Source of the DNA: an uncultured Eubacteriales bacterium
Lineage (GTDB): Bacteria > Bacillota > Clostridia > Oscillospirales > Oscillospiraceae
Direction of reading: 5' to 3'
Assembly (NCBI GenBank): GCA_902465435.1
Contig: CABQNH010000002.1
Location: forward strand, 1 to 64,000
Length of the DNA: 64,000 nt
The translations under genes were made by a program, and so were the position numbers. Every line of letters begins with the position of its first letter. Within the stretch, counting starts at the first letter, position 1. Shown one piece after another: positions 16,971 to 26,049 of this stretch. The notes under the pieces were generated by a model, which did not search any database, was not told where the DNA came from, and was given only the letters and a program-made list of their open reading frames with translations.

Positions 16971-19900
16971 ATGAGCCAACCTGTCAAGCTATTGACCATG
17001 TTTTCAGAATATTCGCCGGACGATGAATTACGGCCTCTTTTGCAGGAGGCCGTAATTTGTCATGCGGAGATTTTTGCCGCAGAGTGCGGCGTTTCCCTGA
17101 CTGCGACCGCGCCGAGCTATATTCCCCTGTCTGCGGTGCGTCGGCTGGAGCAATCGCTCGCCGCGTGCTACGGCTTAAAGCGCGTACAGATGCAGTTTGC
17201 CTACGCTCCCGACCTGCTGCCGCAGATGGATTTTGAGGATTTGAGCCGCCTGATCGTGGCGCGCTTCTCGCCCGCTGCCGGAATGCTGGCGGGCTGCGGC
17301 TGGCGCTATGCGCAGGACGCGCTCCACCTGACCCTGCGCGCCAACGGGAAAGATGCGCTGGAGCCGCATCTGAGCGCCGCGCAGGCCTATCTGATGCAGA
17401 CCTTCGGCGTATCCGTCCCCATTACGATTGAATCCTCTGTCGACTTGGACAAGGAGTCGCTGTTCCGCGAGACGGAACGTCTCCGCCGGGAAGCGGTTCG
17501 GGATTTGCCGAAGGTAAAATTCACCGAGGCAAAGCCGGCTGTCAAATCATCGGATCCGCAGATTCTTCTGGGCAAACCCATCAAGGGCGACCCGATCCCC
17601 ATGAAGGACCTGCAGCTGGATCTGCCGCGCGCCATCGTCGAGGGCGAAGTTTTCCTCGTCGAGCACCGCGAGCTGAAAAAGCGCAATGCCTTTGTCGTCT
17701 GCTTCGATATGACCGACCATACCGGCTCTGTGCGTATCAGCCAATTCATGGAGGCGGAGAAGGCCAAGCCGCTCATTGACGCGATCTACGGCCCGAACGA
17801 AAAGAAGAAGACCCCCGGTATTTACCTGAAGATTCAGGGAAAAACCATGATGAACCGCTTTGACGGCGAAATGGTGATGGAGCCGTATTCCATCATGGTG
17901 ACCAAGCCGCCGGTTCGGCTGGATACTGCGGAGCAAAAGCGCGTTGAGCTGCATTTACATACGAATATGTCGTCCATGGACGCATTGACCGACACGCAGC
18001 TTGCCGTCCGGCAGGCCGCCGCATGGGGACACCGCGCCATTGCCATCACCGACCACGGCGTCGTGCAGGCCTATCCCGACGCGCTGCATGCCAGCGGCAC
18101 GAAGGTGGCGGGTACCGACGAGCCGATCAAGATCCTCTATGGCTGTGAAGGATATTATGTTAACGACGTAGACGACCGGATCGTCGTCCACGGAGATCGG
18201 GAGCAGCCGCTTTCCGAGGAATATGTAGCCTTCGATCTGGAAACGACCGGCCTTTCGGCGCAGAACGACGCAATTACGGAGATCGGCGCGGTCATCATGA
18301 AGGGCGACGAGGTGCTTGACACCTTCCAGACCTTTGTGAATCCCGGCCGCCCGTTGCCGCCGAAAATCGTCGAGCTGACCGGCATCACGGACGAAATGCT
18401 GAAGGATGCGCCGGATATTGCAGACGTTTTGCCTGATTTTCTCGCCTTCTGCGGAGATCGGCCGCTTTGCGCGCACAACGCGGATTTTGACGTCGGCTTT
18501 CTGACCGCCGCCTGCGAGCGGCTGGAGATTCCCTTCGCACCGACCTACATCGACACGCTCATTCTTTCGCAAAACCTGCTGCCGAATCTCAGCAAGCATA
18601 AGCTCAACATTGTTGCCGACCATCTGAGCCTTCCGGCCTTCCAGCACCACCGTGCCTCGGACGACGCCATTACCTGCGGCCTGCTGCTCGCGCGCTTTTC
18701 CCGGATGCTCTCCGAGCGCGGCGTTACTACGGTGCAGGGCATTAACCCGATCATGACAGAGCTGCGCGCCGGAGGGAAGGTCACCGACCGTCATGCGCGG
18801 CACATTCTGCTCTTTGCCAAGAACCAAACCGGACTTCGCAATCTCTACCGTCTGATTTCCTACAGCAACCTGAAATACTACAAGCGCGTCCCGCGCATTC
18901 CAAAATCAGAACTGCTTCGCTGGCGCGAGGGCCTGATCATCGGCTCCGCCTGCGAGGCTGGCGAGCTGTTTCAGGCGGTGATCGCGCGGAAAAGCTGGGC
19001 AGAGCTGAAACGCATTGCAGCCTTCTATGACTTTTTGGAAATTCAGCCCATCAGCAACAACTACTTTATGGTGCAGAAGGGCATGTGCGACGATGTGGAA
19101 ACCCTGCGGGACTACAACCGCACGATCGTCCGGCTCGGTGATGAGCTGGGCAAGCCGGTCTGCGCCACGGGCGACGTTCACTTTCTGAACCCGGAGGACG
19201 AGATTTTCCGCCGCATTCTTCTGGCCAGCAAGGGCTTTGACGACTGCGACCGCGACAACCCGCTCTACTTCAAGACAACGGACGAGATGCTGCGCGAATT
19301 CTCCTACCTCGGCGAGGAGAAGGCCTTTGAGGTTGTCGTGACAAATCCGAACCGAATTGCCGACCAGTGCGATACCATCCGCCCTGTGCCGCATCGTTTG
19401 TTCGCCCCGGCCATTGAGAACTCTGTGGAGGATCTGAAATCGCTGGTCTACGGCAAGCTGCACCGTCTTTACGGAGAGAATCCGCCGCAGCTCATCACCC
19501 AGCGCGTTGAAACCGAGCTGCACGATATCATCACCTGTCACTACGACGTGATCTATATGTCCGCTCAGAAGCTCGTACAGAATTCTCTGGAGCACGGCTA
19601 TCTGGTCGGCTCGCGTGGTTCGGTCGGCTCCTCCATCGTCGCCTACCTTTCCGGCATCACGGAGGTCAACTCCTTCCCGCCGCATTACCGCTGTCCGAAT
19701 CCCGCGTGCAAATACTGCACCTTCGATGTGCCGGACTCCGCCGCCTGCGGCGCGGATCTGCCGGACGCCGTCTGCCCGAAATGCGGCACGCAGCTTGAAA
19801 AAGACGGCTTTAACATTCCGTTTGAAACCTTCCTCGGCTTCGGCGGCGACAAGGTGCCGGATATTGACCTGAACTTCTCCGGCGAATACCAGGCGCGCGC

Positions 19901-21284
19901 CCACGCTTACTGCGTGGAAATGTTCGGTGCAAGCCATGTGTTCCGCGCCGGAACCATCGGAACGGTCGCGGAGAAGACTGCCTTCGGCTACGTCAAAAAG
20001 TATCTCTCTGAGCGGAACCGCACCGCTTCCCGCGCCGAAGAAAACCGCCTTGCCTTAGGCTGTGTCGGCGTAAAGCGCACGACCGGCCAGCATCCCGGCG
20101 GACTTGTGGTCATTCCGCAGGTCAATGAGATCTGGGACTTCTGTCCCGTTCAGCATCCGGCGGACTCGACCGACACGGACATCATCACAACGCACTTTGA
20201 ATACCACTGCATGGAGGAAAACCTCCTGAAGCTCGATATGCTGGGGCACGACGATCCCACCATGATCCGTATGATGGAGGACTTGACCGGCATCGACGCG
20301 AAAAAAATCCCGCTGGATGACAAGGACACCATGTCGATCTTCATTTCCTCCAAGGTACTTGGATATGAGAACGACCCGCTTCTTGGGCCGGTCGGCTCCT
20401 GCGCCATCCCGGAGTTCGGCACAAGCTTCACGCGCGGTATGCTGCAGGAAACGCAGCCGACCGCCTTTGACACGCTCATCCGCCTCTCCGGCTTCTCGCA
20501 CGGCACAGACGTCTGGCTGGGCAACGCGCGTGATTTGATTCTTTCCGGAACCGCAACCGTCTCGCAGGCAATCGGCTGCCGCGACGATATCATGAACTAT
20601 CTGATCAAGTGCGGTATGCCGGAAAAGCGCTCGTTCAAGATCATGGAGGCCGTGCGAAAAGGACGCGGACTGCCGGAGGGCGCCGAGCAGGAAATGATCG
20701 ACGCCGGCGTGCCGGACTGGTATATCGGCTCGTGCAAGAAAATCAAGTACCTGTTCCCCAAGGCGCACGCGGTCGCCTACGTCATGATGGCCTTCCGCAT
20801 CGCCTGGTTCAAGGTGCACCGGCCGCTTGCGTTCTACGCCGCCTATTTCTACCGCCGCAGCCAAAAGGATGGCTTCGACGCCGCCATGATGGCGCGCGGC
20901 ATGGAAACGGTCAAGCTCCACATTGCCCGGATCAAGGACAATCCGGAATCCACCGACAAGGATAAGGATCTGCTGACCACACTGGAGGTCTGCTATGAAT
21001 TCTATCTGCGCGGCTTCTCCTTCCTGCCCATCAGCCTCTATAAATCACACGCCACGCGCTTCGTGATTGAGGGTGAGCAGCTTCTGCCGCCGTTTGTCGC
21101 CGTCTCCGGCTTGGGCGAAACCGCCGCATGGGATATTTTTAACGGCTGCAAGGGAAAGGAATTCCTATCGATCGAGGAATTCTCCGCCGCCTGCCCCAAG
21201 GTTTCCAAAACGCATATCGAGAACCTGCGCGAGGCAGGCGCGTTCGGCAATCTGCCCGATACCAGTCAGGTCAGCCTGTTTTGA
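16971..21284 (+). CDS. polC: DNA polymerase III PolC-type alpha subunit
   Basis: A 1437-residue replicative polymerase of the Gram-positive PolC type. Domains in order: N-terminal domain and OB fold (to about residue 310), a PHP domain starting at VELHLHTNMSSMDALT (about 325), interrupted by a DnaQ-like 3'-5' exonuclease beginning at FDLETTGL (about 421), the rest of the PHP, then the polymerase core. A zinc-binding set of cysteines (CPNPACKYC ... CPKCG) lies at about 907-940 and the catalytic PDIDLNFSG near 962. Full length, no break. An AGGAG site precedes the ATG. It supports a Firmicutes host. Confidence 0.97.
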   Translation: MSQPVKLLTMFSEYSPDDELRPLLQEAVICHAEIFAAECGVSLTATAPSYIPLSAVRRLEQSLAACYGLKRVQMQFAYAPDLLPQMDFEDLSRLIVARFSPAAGMLAGCGWRYAQDALHLTLRANGKDALEPHLSAAQAYLMQTFGVSVPITIESSVDLDKESLFRETERLRREAVRDLPKVKFTEAKPAVKSSDPQILLGKPIKGDPIPMKDLQLDLPRAIVEGEVFLVEHRELKKRNAFVVCFDMTDHTGSVRISQFMEAEKAKPLIDAIYGPNEKKKTPGIYLKIQGKTMMNRFDGEMVMEPYSIMVTKPPVRLDTAEQKRVELHLHTNMSSMDALTDTQLAVRQAAAWGHRAIAITDHGVVQAYPDALHASGTKVAGTDEPIKILYGCEGYYVNDVDDRIVVHGDREQPLSEEYVAFDLETTGLSAQNDAITEIGAVIMKGDEVLDTFQTFVNPGRPLPPKIVELTGITDEMLKDAPDIADVLPDFLAFCGDRPLCAHNADFDVGFLTAACERLEIPFAPTYIDTLILSQNLLPNLSKHKLNIVADHLSLPAFQHHRASDDAITCGLLLARFSRMLSERGVTTVQGINPIMTELRAGGKVTDRHARHILLFAKNQTGLRNLYRLISYSNLKYYKRVPRIPKSELLRWREGLIIGSACEAGELFQAVIARKSWAELKRIAAFYDFLEIQPISNNYFMVQKGMCDDVETLRDYNRTIVRLGDELGKPVCATGDVHFLNPEDEIFRRILLASKGFDDCDRDNPLYFKTTDEMLREFSYLGEEKAFEVVVTNPNRIADQCDTIRPVPHRLFAPAIENSVEDLKSLVYGKLHRLYGENPPQLITQRVETELHDIITCHYDVIYMSAQKLVQNSLEHGYLVGSRGSVGSSIVAYLSGITEVNSFPPHYRCPNPACKYCTFDVPDSAACGADLPDAVCPKCGTQLEKDGFNIPFETFLGFGGDKVPDIDLNFSGEYQARAHAYCVEMFGASHVFRAGTIGTVAEKTAFGYVKKYLSERNRTASRAEENRLALGCVGVKRTTGQHPGGLVVIPQVNEIWDFCPVQHPADSTDTDIITTHFEYHCMEENLLKLDMLGHDDPTMIRMMEDLTGIDAKKIPLDDKDTMSIFISSKVLGYENDPLLGPVGSCAIPEFGTSFTRGMLQETQPTAFDTLIRLSGFSHGTDVWLGNARDLILSGTATVSQAIGCRDDIMNYLIKCGMPEKRSFKIMEAVRKGRGLPEGAEQEMIDAGVPDWYIGSCKKIKYLFPKAHAVAYVMMAFRIAWFKVHRPLAFYAAYFYRRSQKDGFDAAMMARGMETVKLHIARIKDNPESTDKDKDLLTTLEVCYEFYLRGFSFLPISLYKSHATRFVIEGEQLLPPFVAVSGLGETAAWDIFNGCKGKEFLSIEEFSAACPKVSKTHIENLREAGAFGNLPDTSQVSLF

Positions 21285-21354
21285 AATATTTCACAAATTC
21301 TCGCGCCGCTTTTCGTGCAGATGTCCAAAGTCTGTATGCGCTTTGACATTTGCG

Positions 21355-21383
21355 TTGCGAAATGCGGAAAAATCCGCTATAAT
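21355..21383 (+). promoter_or_regulatory. Sigma-A promoter of the uridine phosphorylase gene
   Basis: TTGCGA at 21355-21360, a 17-base spacer and consensus TATAAT at 21378-21383. A TTGACA at 21343 is too far (29 bases) to be the partner. Confidence 0.65.
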
Positions 21384-21424
21384 TATCATAGATTTTTATT
21401 TGCTTTTAGAAAGGAACTATCATC

Positions 21425-22195
21425 ATGCAAAAACTTGAAAAGCAATTTCATATTCACTGCGTCGAGGGCGACGTCGGCCGCTATGTCATTCTTCCCGGTG
21501 ACCCCGGCCGTTGCGAATCCATTGCCGCCCTGTTTGATAACCCCGTTCATGTCGCGCAGAACCGCGAATTCAACATCTATACCGGCACGCTGCTGGGCGA
21601 AAAGGTCAGCGTTTGCTCCACCGGCATCGGCGGCCCGTCGGCCTCCATCGCCATGGAGGAGCTGCACAACATCGGCGCGGATACCTTCATCCGCACCGGC
21701 ACCTGCGGCGGCATCAATCTGGACGTGCAGTCCGGCGATATCGTTGTTGCAACCGGCGCGATCCGCTTTGAGCACACCTCCATGGAGTACGCCCCCATTG
21801 AATACCCTGCCGTCGCCAATCTGGATTTGACGGTTGCACTCCGCCGGGCCTCGCTTGCCATGGGCAAGACGACGCACGTCGGCGTCGTGCAGTGCAAGGA
21901 TGCCTTCTATGGGCAGCACAGCCCGGCCAAGATGCCGGTATCCTATGAGCTTCTGCAAAAATGGGAAGCCTGGAAGCGTCTCGGCGTTCTGGCCTCCGAA
22001 ATGGAATCCGCTGCGCTCTTCGTCGTGGCCGACGCGCTGCACTGCCGCTGCGGTTCCTGCTTCCACGTCATCTGGAATCAGGAGCGCGAGGCTGCCGGCC
22101 TTGACCAGAAAATGAGCGAGGACACCTCCGCCTCCGTCCGCGTCGCCGTTGATGCGCTGAAGATCATCATCGAGCAGGACCGCGCAAAGAAGTAA
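21425..22195 (+). CDS. udp: Uridine phosphorylase (nucleoside phosphorylase family)
   Basis: A 256-residue member of the PNP/UDP family, cleaving uridine with phosphate to uracil and ribose-1-phosphate. The phosphate loop [14 protein letters not shown], the block [17 protein letters not shown] and the segment RTGTCGGI agree closely with E. coli Udp (253 residues), as does FAPLEFPAV-like [21 protein letters not shown] and EMESAA (here SEMESAALF) complete the active site. A relaxed-specificity nucleoside phosphorylase cannot be excluded. Single-gene unit with its own promoter and strong downstream hairpins. Confidence 0.85.
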   Translation: MQKLEKQFHIHCVEGDVGRYVILPGDPGRCESIAALFDNPVHVAQNREFNIYTGTLLGEKVSVCSTGIGGPSASIAMEELHNIGADTFIRTGTCGGINLDVQSGDIVVATGAIRFEHTSMEYAPIEYPAVANLDLTVALRRASLAMGKTTHVGVVQCKDAFYGQHSPAKMPVSYELLQKWEAWKRLGVLASEMESAALFVVADALHCRCGSCFHVIWNQEREAAGLDQKMSEDTSASVRVAVDALKIIIEQDRAKK

Positions 22196-22310
22196 GCCGC
22201 TTCCACGCTCGGCGTTTCCCGCCGTTGTGCTGCGGCCGCGGTCAAGGCCTCGCCATGCGAAGCGCGCGCGGGCACTGCGCCGAAAGCACATTGCTTTAGA
22301 ATATTCTATC

Positions 22311-22355
22311 AAGAATGCCGGAGCCGGGGCGCTGCGCCCCGACTCCGGCATTCTT
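22311..22355. terminator. Long hairpin between convergent genes
   Basis: AAGAATGCCGGAG and CGGGGCG pair with CGCCCCG and CTCCGGCATTCTT around a CTG loop; 21 pairs with a single C:A mismatch. It lies between udp (+) and the DUF4364 gene (-). Confidence 0.7.
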
Positions 22356-22369
22356 ATGGAAAAGCTGCA

Positions 22370-22412
22370 AACGCGCGGGGAAATCGCTTGCTTTCCGATT
22401 TCCCCGCGCGTT
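22370..22412. terminator. Second hairpin between convergent genes
   Basis: AACGCGCGGGGAAATCG ... CGATTTCCCCGCGCGTT, a perfect 17-bp stem with a 9-base loop, followed by CTTTC on the plus strand. It is probably a bidirectional terminator shared by udp and the DUF4364 gene. Confidence 0.75.
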
Positions 22413-22446
22413 CTTTCGGCCGCAGTCCGCAATGCCGATCGTTCTG

Positions 22447-22992
22447 TTAAATTTTTTCCTTGCGCTCGGCGTCGTCAACCAGCAGCGCGATCACGCTCTG
22501 ATAAACCGCGTCGGCGTTTTTGGTAAAGGAATTGGCAATTTTCATTGCCTGCCGGCGGCTTGGCGCCATCATTTCCAGCTTCAGCAGGTTGCCAAGCTCG
22601 TCATCGAGAGCCATGACAACGGAATAATCACCGGATTCCCGCGGTTCGATCTGCGTCTTAATAAAGCTGTCGCGCCGGACGTTGCTGTTGAACTCCGCCA
22701 CGGCTGCCGCCGCGCGCTGCATCACCGGATAAGCAATGGAATCCTCCGTCACCTCGCAGGCCTCCTTGCCCTTCTCCGTAATGCTGTACAGCCCGGAGGG
22801 AAGCCGCTCCAAATGGCCGGTTTCGACCATCTGCGGAATCGCAATTCGCACATCAAAATAGCTCAGGCGGTCGTCCTGATAACAAAGCTCATAAATTTTC
22901 TGCTCATCCACCGGATACATTACACGCGACATGACAAAGAGAATCAAGACCTTCACGTCCAGCATATCCTGAATAAAGCCATGCGGTTCCAT
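22447..22992 (-). CDS. DUF4364 family protein
   Basis: A 181-residue protein of the DUF4364 family, found almost only in Clostridia. The N-terminal half looks like a winged-helix domain (DVKVLILFVMSRVMYPVDEQKIYELC, then FDVRIAIPQMVETGHLERLPSGLYSITEKG, a typical beta-wing), and the second half is an alpha-beta dimerisation-like part. This suggests a DNA-binding regulator, but no target is known. The start at 22992 follows GAGGTGGGAGA. Its promoter (23020-23048) diverges from that of dpaA. Confidence 0.85.
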   Translation of the reverse strand: MEPHGFIQDMLDVKVLILFVMSRVMYPVDEQKIYELCYQDDRLSYFDVRIAIPQMVETGHLERLPSGLYSITEKGKEACEVTEDSIAYPVMQRAAAAVAEFNSNVRRDSFIKTQIEPRESGDYSVVMALDDELGNLLKLEMMAPSRRQAMKIANSFTKNADAVYQSVIALLVDDAERKEKI

Positions 22993-23019
22993 TCTCCCAC
23001 CTCGTTTCCTGTCTCATAT

Positions 23020-23048
23020 AGTATAGCGTAATCCGGCGCGAATGGCAA
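23020..23048 (-). promoter_or_regulatory. Sigma-A promoter of the DUF4364 gene
   Basis: On the minus strand, TTGCCA (23048-23043), a 17-base spacer and TATACT (23025-23020), 28 bases from the start codon. Confidence 0.7.
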
Positions 23049-23068
23049 GCACGAATCCGGGCGTTTTC

Positions 23069-23095
23069 ACCATTTTCTTTTTGGCGCATAGACTA
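23069..23095 (+). promoter_or_regulatory. Sigma-K-like promoter of dpaA-dpaB
   Basis: AC at 23069-23070, a 16-base spacer and CATAGACTA at 23087-23095. This matches the B. subtilis sigma-K pattern (AC, 16-17 bases, CATANNNTA) at every fixed position, and spoVF is a sigma-K operon in B. subtilis. No sigma-A-type boxes are seen in this direction. Confidence 0.65.
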
Positions 23096-23107
23096 AAAGG
23101 AAAGGTT

Positions 23108-23947
23108 GTGGAGGAATTGACGAACTATCCCCGTACTTATTTTATTTTAGGCGGCGACCTGCGTCAGGCCTATATGGCGCAGGCGCTCGCTGACTCCGGC
23201 TATCGGGTGGAAAGCCTCGGGAACCCCTTTCTCCCCGACACAATGGCGCAGCTTCCGCCGCAGTTTCCCGCGAAAAGCTGCGTCATTCTGCCGATACGCT
23301 CCTTTGACGCCTCCGGCCATCTGACCGGCGGCACTGCACTGCGCGACAGCGAAATTTTCTCGCGGCTGCAGGACGACACCTATCTCTTCGGCGGACTTTT
23401 GAGCAAGGATCTGCTGCGCAAACGCGTGGTCGATCTCATGGCGCTGCCGCGCGTGGCCATTGCCAATGCCGTCCCGACCGCCGAGGGCGCTATCCAGCTT
23501 CTTTTAGAAAAGCTTCCCGTCACACTGCACGGCGCCAAGTGCCTTGTGATCGGCTTCGGCCGGATCGGCAAGGCGCTGTCGCTCCGACTGCAGGCACTGC
23601 ACGCCGAGGTGACCGTGGCGGCACGGCGTGAGGCGCAGCTGGCGGAAATTGAGACGCTGGGACTTCGCAGTGAGCTGACGCACCGCTACCGGCACGGTCT
23701 GCGGCAATACGACTGCATTCTTAATACCGTTCCCGCGCCGGTGCTGGATGACCGCGCGCTTGAGGAAACGCGCCCTGACTGCCTGCTGCTTGATCTCGCC
23801 TCCGCGCCGGGCGGCATTGACCGCGCAGACTGTCAGGCGCAGCAGCGGCAGTGCATTCCCGCGCCAGGCTTACCGGGAAAAACCGCGCCGAAAACGGCGG
23901 GAAAGATCCTGCTTGAGGCGATATTTCAAACCATGGAGGCGGAATAA
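23108..23947 (+). CDS. dpaA: Dipicolinate synthase subunit A
   Basis: About 279 residues, homologous to SpoVFA (B. subtilis 297 residues), the NAD(P)-dependent subunit that makes dipicolinic acid, the spore-core chelator, from an aspartate-pathway intermediate in the mother cell. The N terminus has FILGGDLRQAYMAQALADSG and the Rossmann nucleotide-binding segment is CLVIGFGRIGKALSLRLQ near residue 142. The start is uncertain: GTG at 23108 (AAGGAAAGG upstream) would be nearly leaderless if the sigma-K promoter is right, while TTG at 23117 has GGAGG only two bases away. dpaB begins directly after its stop. Confidence 0.88.
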   Translation: MEELTNYPRTYFILGGDLRQAYMAQALADSGYRVESLGNPFLPDTMAQLPPQFPAKSCVILPIRSFDASGHLTGGTALRDSEIFSRLQDDTYLFGGLLSKDLLRKRVVDLMALPRVAIANAVPTAEGAIQLLLEKLPVTLHGAKCLVIGFGRIGKALSLRLQALHAEVTVAARREAQLAEIETLGLRSELTHRYRHGLRQYDCILNTVPAPVLDDRALEETRPDCLLLDLASAPGGIDRADCQAQQRQCIPAPGLPGKTAPKTAGKILLEAIFQTMEAE

Positions 23948-24520
23948 ATGAAGGAACCAACCATTGGCTTCGCGCTCTGCGGCTCATTTTGTACCTATGA
24001 GGCCGTGCTGCAAAGCCTGCAGGCACTGAAGGAAAGCTATGCGAACATCATTCCGATCTTCTCGGAAAACAGCTACCAGACCGACAGCCGCTTCGGCACG
24101 GCCGTGTCCTTCCGCGCCCGCGTGGAAGCGCTATGCGGCCGGCCAGTGCTGCATACGCTCGCAGAGGTCGAGCCGTTCGGCCCGCGCAAGCTTCTGGAGC
24201 TGCTTGTCATCGCCCCCTGCACCGGGAACACCATCGCCAAGCTGGCAAACGGCATTGCCGACAGCGCCGTCACGCTTGCCTGCAAGGCGCACCTGCGCAA
24301 CGGCAGGCCGGTGGTGCTGGCCGTATCTACCAACGACGGCCTTGCCGCAAACGCAGAGAACATCGGCAGACTGCTTGCGCGGCGCCATTTCTACTTTGTT
24401 CCCTTCGGGCAGGATAACGCTGAAAAGAAGCCAACCAGCCTGGTTGCCGACATGACGCAGCTCCCTGCTGCGGTCGCAGCGGCACTGCGCGGCGAACAGC
24501 TTCAGCCGATCCTATGCTGA
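23948..24520 (+). CDS. dpaB: Dipicolinate synthase subunit B
   Basis: A 190-residue flavoprotein-fold protein homologous to SpoVFB, partner of DpaA. The family pattern is clear: IGFALCGSFCTYEAVLQSLQ at the N terminus, the PCTGNTIAKLANGIADSAVTLA central block and VLAVSTNDGLAANAENIGRLL. The ATG abuts the dpaA stop codon, so the two are co-translated. Its presence together with the sigma-K-like promoter implies the organism can form endospores. A large hairpin terminator follows at 24568-24651. Confidence 0.93.
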   Translation: MKEPTIGFALCGSFCTYEAVLQSLQALKESYANIIPIFSENSYQTDSRFGTAVSFRARVEALCGRPVLHTLAEVEPFGPRKLLELLVIAPCTGNTIAKLANGIADSAVTLACKAHLRNGRPVVLAVSTNDGLAANAENIGRLLARRHFYFVPFGQDNAEKKPTSLVADMTQLPAAVAAALRGEQLQPILC

Positions 24521-24567
24521 GCATCGCGCCCGCCGTAAAATAGCCTTTTCGAAATACGGGAAAACTT

Positions 24568-24651
24568 CAGAAAACCTCTGAATCCATCCTTCGCAGCAGG
24601 GAACGGCACATTCCGTTCCCCACTCTTGTGGATAGAATCAGAGGTTTTCTG
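24568..24651. terminator. Two-level hairpin between dpaB and the XRE gene
   Basis: The outer stem is CAGAAAACCTCTGA ... TCAGAGGTTTTCTG (14 bp, perfect) and encloses an inner hairpin GGGAACGG ... CCGTTCCC. TTTCTTG follows on the plus strand. It is placed to serve both convergent genes. Confidence 0.75.
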
Positions 24652-24668
24652 TTTCTTGTGCAGTGCTT

Positions 24669-25694
24669 TCACTGCTTTCCCTTCAGCCTTTCGATCTCCC
24701 TGCGGACGCAGTCGGCGCTTTCCCCCTCCGTGAAGCCCCATTCCGTGCGGCAAATCGTAAGCTCCTCCTCATAGGCAGCAATTGCACCCGCGTAATCCCT
24801 GCGGATTTCACAGACTTGCGCAATGGATTCGCAGGCATCTACATAGCGCGGTGTGCTTTGCTGGGAAAGCGCTCTGCGATAGTAGGCGATTGCCTCGTCA
24901 TAGCGCTGCCGCGCTGCGGCGGAGTCCCCAAGGGAAAGGCTGACCAGCCATTCCTCCGCGTACTGCTGCTCCATTTCCGACCAGCATGCCTGTGCCGCGG
25001 CCTCGTTTCCCTCCGCCTGCAGGATCAGGCCGCGATACCGCAGGACCCGGTAGCTCGAGTCCACCCGCTCCATTCTCTTCAGATATTGCTTTGCTTCCTC
25101 CAGCCGATGATCCGCAAGCAGCTGATCCAGCATCCAGAGATACCCCCTGGGATAGTCCGGGTTTTCTTTCAAAAAGTCCTCATAAAAATCAATCAGCTTG
25201 TGGTGATTGCTGACGCACCAATCCGGCAGCGCGCCGCCCATTGCCTCGCATAGCTCACTGTGCGCATCCTTTTCCTCTGGATTGATCCGCAGCGCCTTCT
25301 TTGCAAAATCGGCCGCAATTTCCCGGTGCTGCTTCGCCTGATGATTGTGCAGCTGGGCAATCAGGCAGAAGCAGCGCCCCGGCTGGAACCCTGCCTCCGC
25401 GCGTGAGCGCAGGAAGCGCTCCGCCCGCTCTAACTCAGCACTCGGAAGCATCCGACTGTCCCAGATCATATTCTGAATGCGGTCAAGCTCATTCTCGTCC
25501 GTCAGACAAAACAGCTCGTCGAGCGTCACGCCGAAATAAATCGCGATCTGCGGCAGAAGCTGCACATCCGGCGTCGTAACATCGCACTCCCATTTGGAAA
25601 TAGCCTGCGGACTGACGGACAGCTCCGCCGCCAGCGCCTCCTGCGTGATCCCCTTCGCAGTGCGAAGCGCTCTGATTTTCTTTCCGATTTCCAT
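24669..25694 (-). CDS. XRE-family regulator with tetratricopeptide-like repeats
   Basis: A 341-residue protein. Residues 1-60 form a Cro/CI-type helix-turn-helix (IGKKIRALRTAKGITQEALA, SVSPQAISKWE). The rest is built of TPR-like helical pairs (for example ADFAKKALRINPEEKDAHSEL, AEEWLVSLSLGDSAAARQRYDEAIAYYRRAL). This is the layout of peptide-sensing or stress regulators of the Rgg/RNPP type and of many orphan clostridial regulators; no ligand is apparent. The start at 25694 is the second of two close ATGs, eight bases from AGGAGG. The promoter region carries a shrunken MITE-like element at 25764-25817. Confidence 0.85.
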   Translation of the reverse strand: MEIGKKIRALRTAKGITQEALAAELSVSPQAISKWECDVTTPDVQLLPQIAIYFGVTLDELFCLTDENELDRIQNMIWDSRMLPSAELERAERFLRSRAEAGFQPGRCFCLIAQLHNHQAKQHREIAADFAKKALRINPEEKDAHSELCEAMGGALPDWCVSNHHKLIDFYEDFLKENPDYPRGYLWMLDQLLADHRLEEAKQYLKRMERVDSSYRVLRYRGLILQAEGNEAAAQACWSEMEQQYAEEWLVSLSLGDSAAARQRYDEAIAYYRRALSQQSTPRYVDACESIAQVCEIRRDYAGAIAAYEEELTICRTEWGFTEGESADCVRREIERLKGKQ

Positions 25695-25763
25695 CTTCAT
25701 TCCTCCTTCTGTTATTTGCGCCGCGCTGCACCGTACCCGTCTTCTGCGGCACGTTTTTCGAGC

Positions 25764-25817
25764 GCTGATCGCGTCGGTTGACAAGGGCGGACCCGCTTGC
25801 CATCTGACGCTATCAGC
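25764..25817. repeat. Remnant of the MITE-like element
   Basis: GCTGATCGCGTCGGTTGACA then AGGGCGGACCCGCTTGCC, ending in ATCTGACGCTATCAGC. The two ends pair (GCTGAT/ATCAGC, GCGTC/GACGC) and match the termini of the full element at 49217-49493 (GCGTCAGTTAACAAGGGCAG), with the interior lost. Confidence 0.6.
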
Positions 25818-25985
25818 ATAGCATGCAAACGCGCAAAAGGAAAGCACCGCGCTCGGGAGAAAACACAACCGTCGGTTGGAAAAACCGTCAGCCGGAAGCT
25901 TTGTCTGACTGCCCGCAGCGGAGAGCTCCCGAAGAACGGACGTCTGTGCCGTCGGCGTACAGGCTTCCGCAGAATTGCGAGCAGG

Positions 25986-26027
25986 AAAAAACGGCGTTCC
26001 GCAATACTTCTGCGGCACGCCGTTTTT
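25986..26027 (-). terminator. Rho-independent terminator of yebC
   Basis: Read on the minus strand: AAAAACGGCGTGCCGCA, a short loop, TGCGGAACGCCGTTTTTT. One internal mismatch; the stem runs straight into a U-tract. It ends 23 bases after the yebC stop. Confidence 0.85.
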
Positions 26028-26049
26028 CTTTTCTATTGAACCAATTGGA

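Larger units (their letters stand above)
25695..26049. other. Gene-free region with MITE-like remnant and terminator
   Basis: It holds a short inverted-repeat relic (25764-25817) and the yebC terminator (25986-26027). The stretch between them, about 25820-25985, shows no open frame with a credible start or ribosome site and no clear promoter. Confidence 0.6.
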
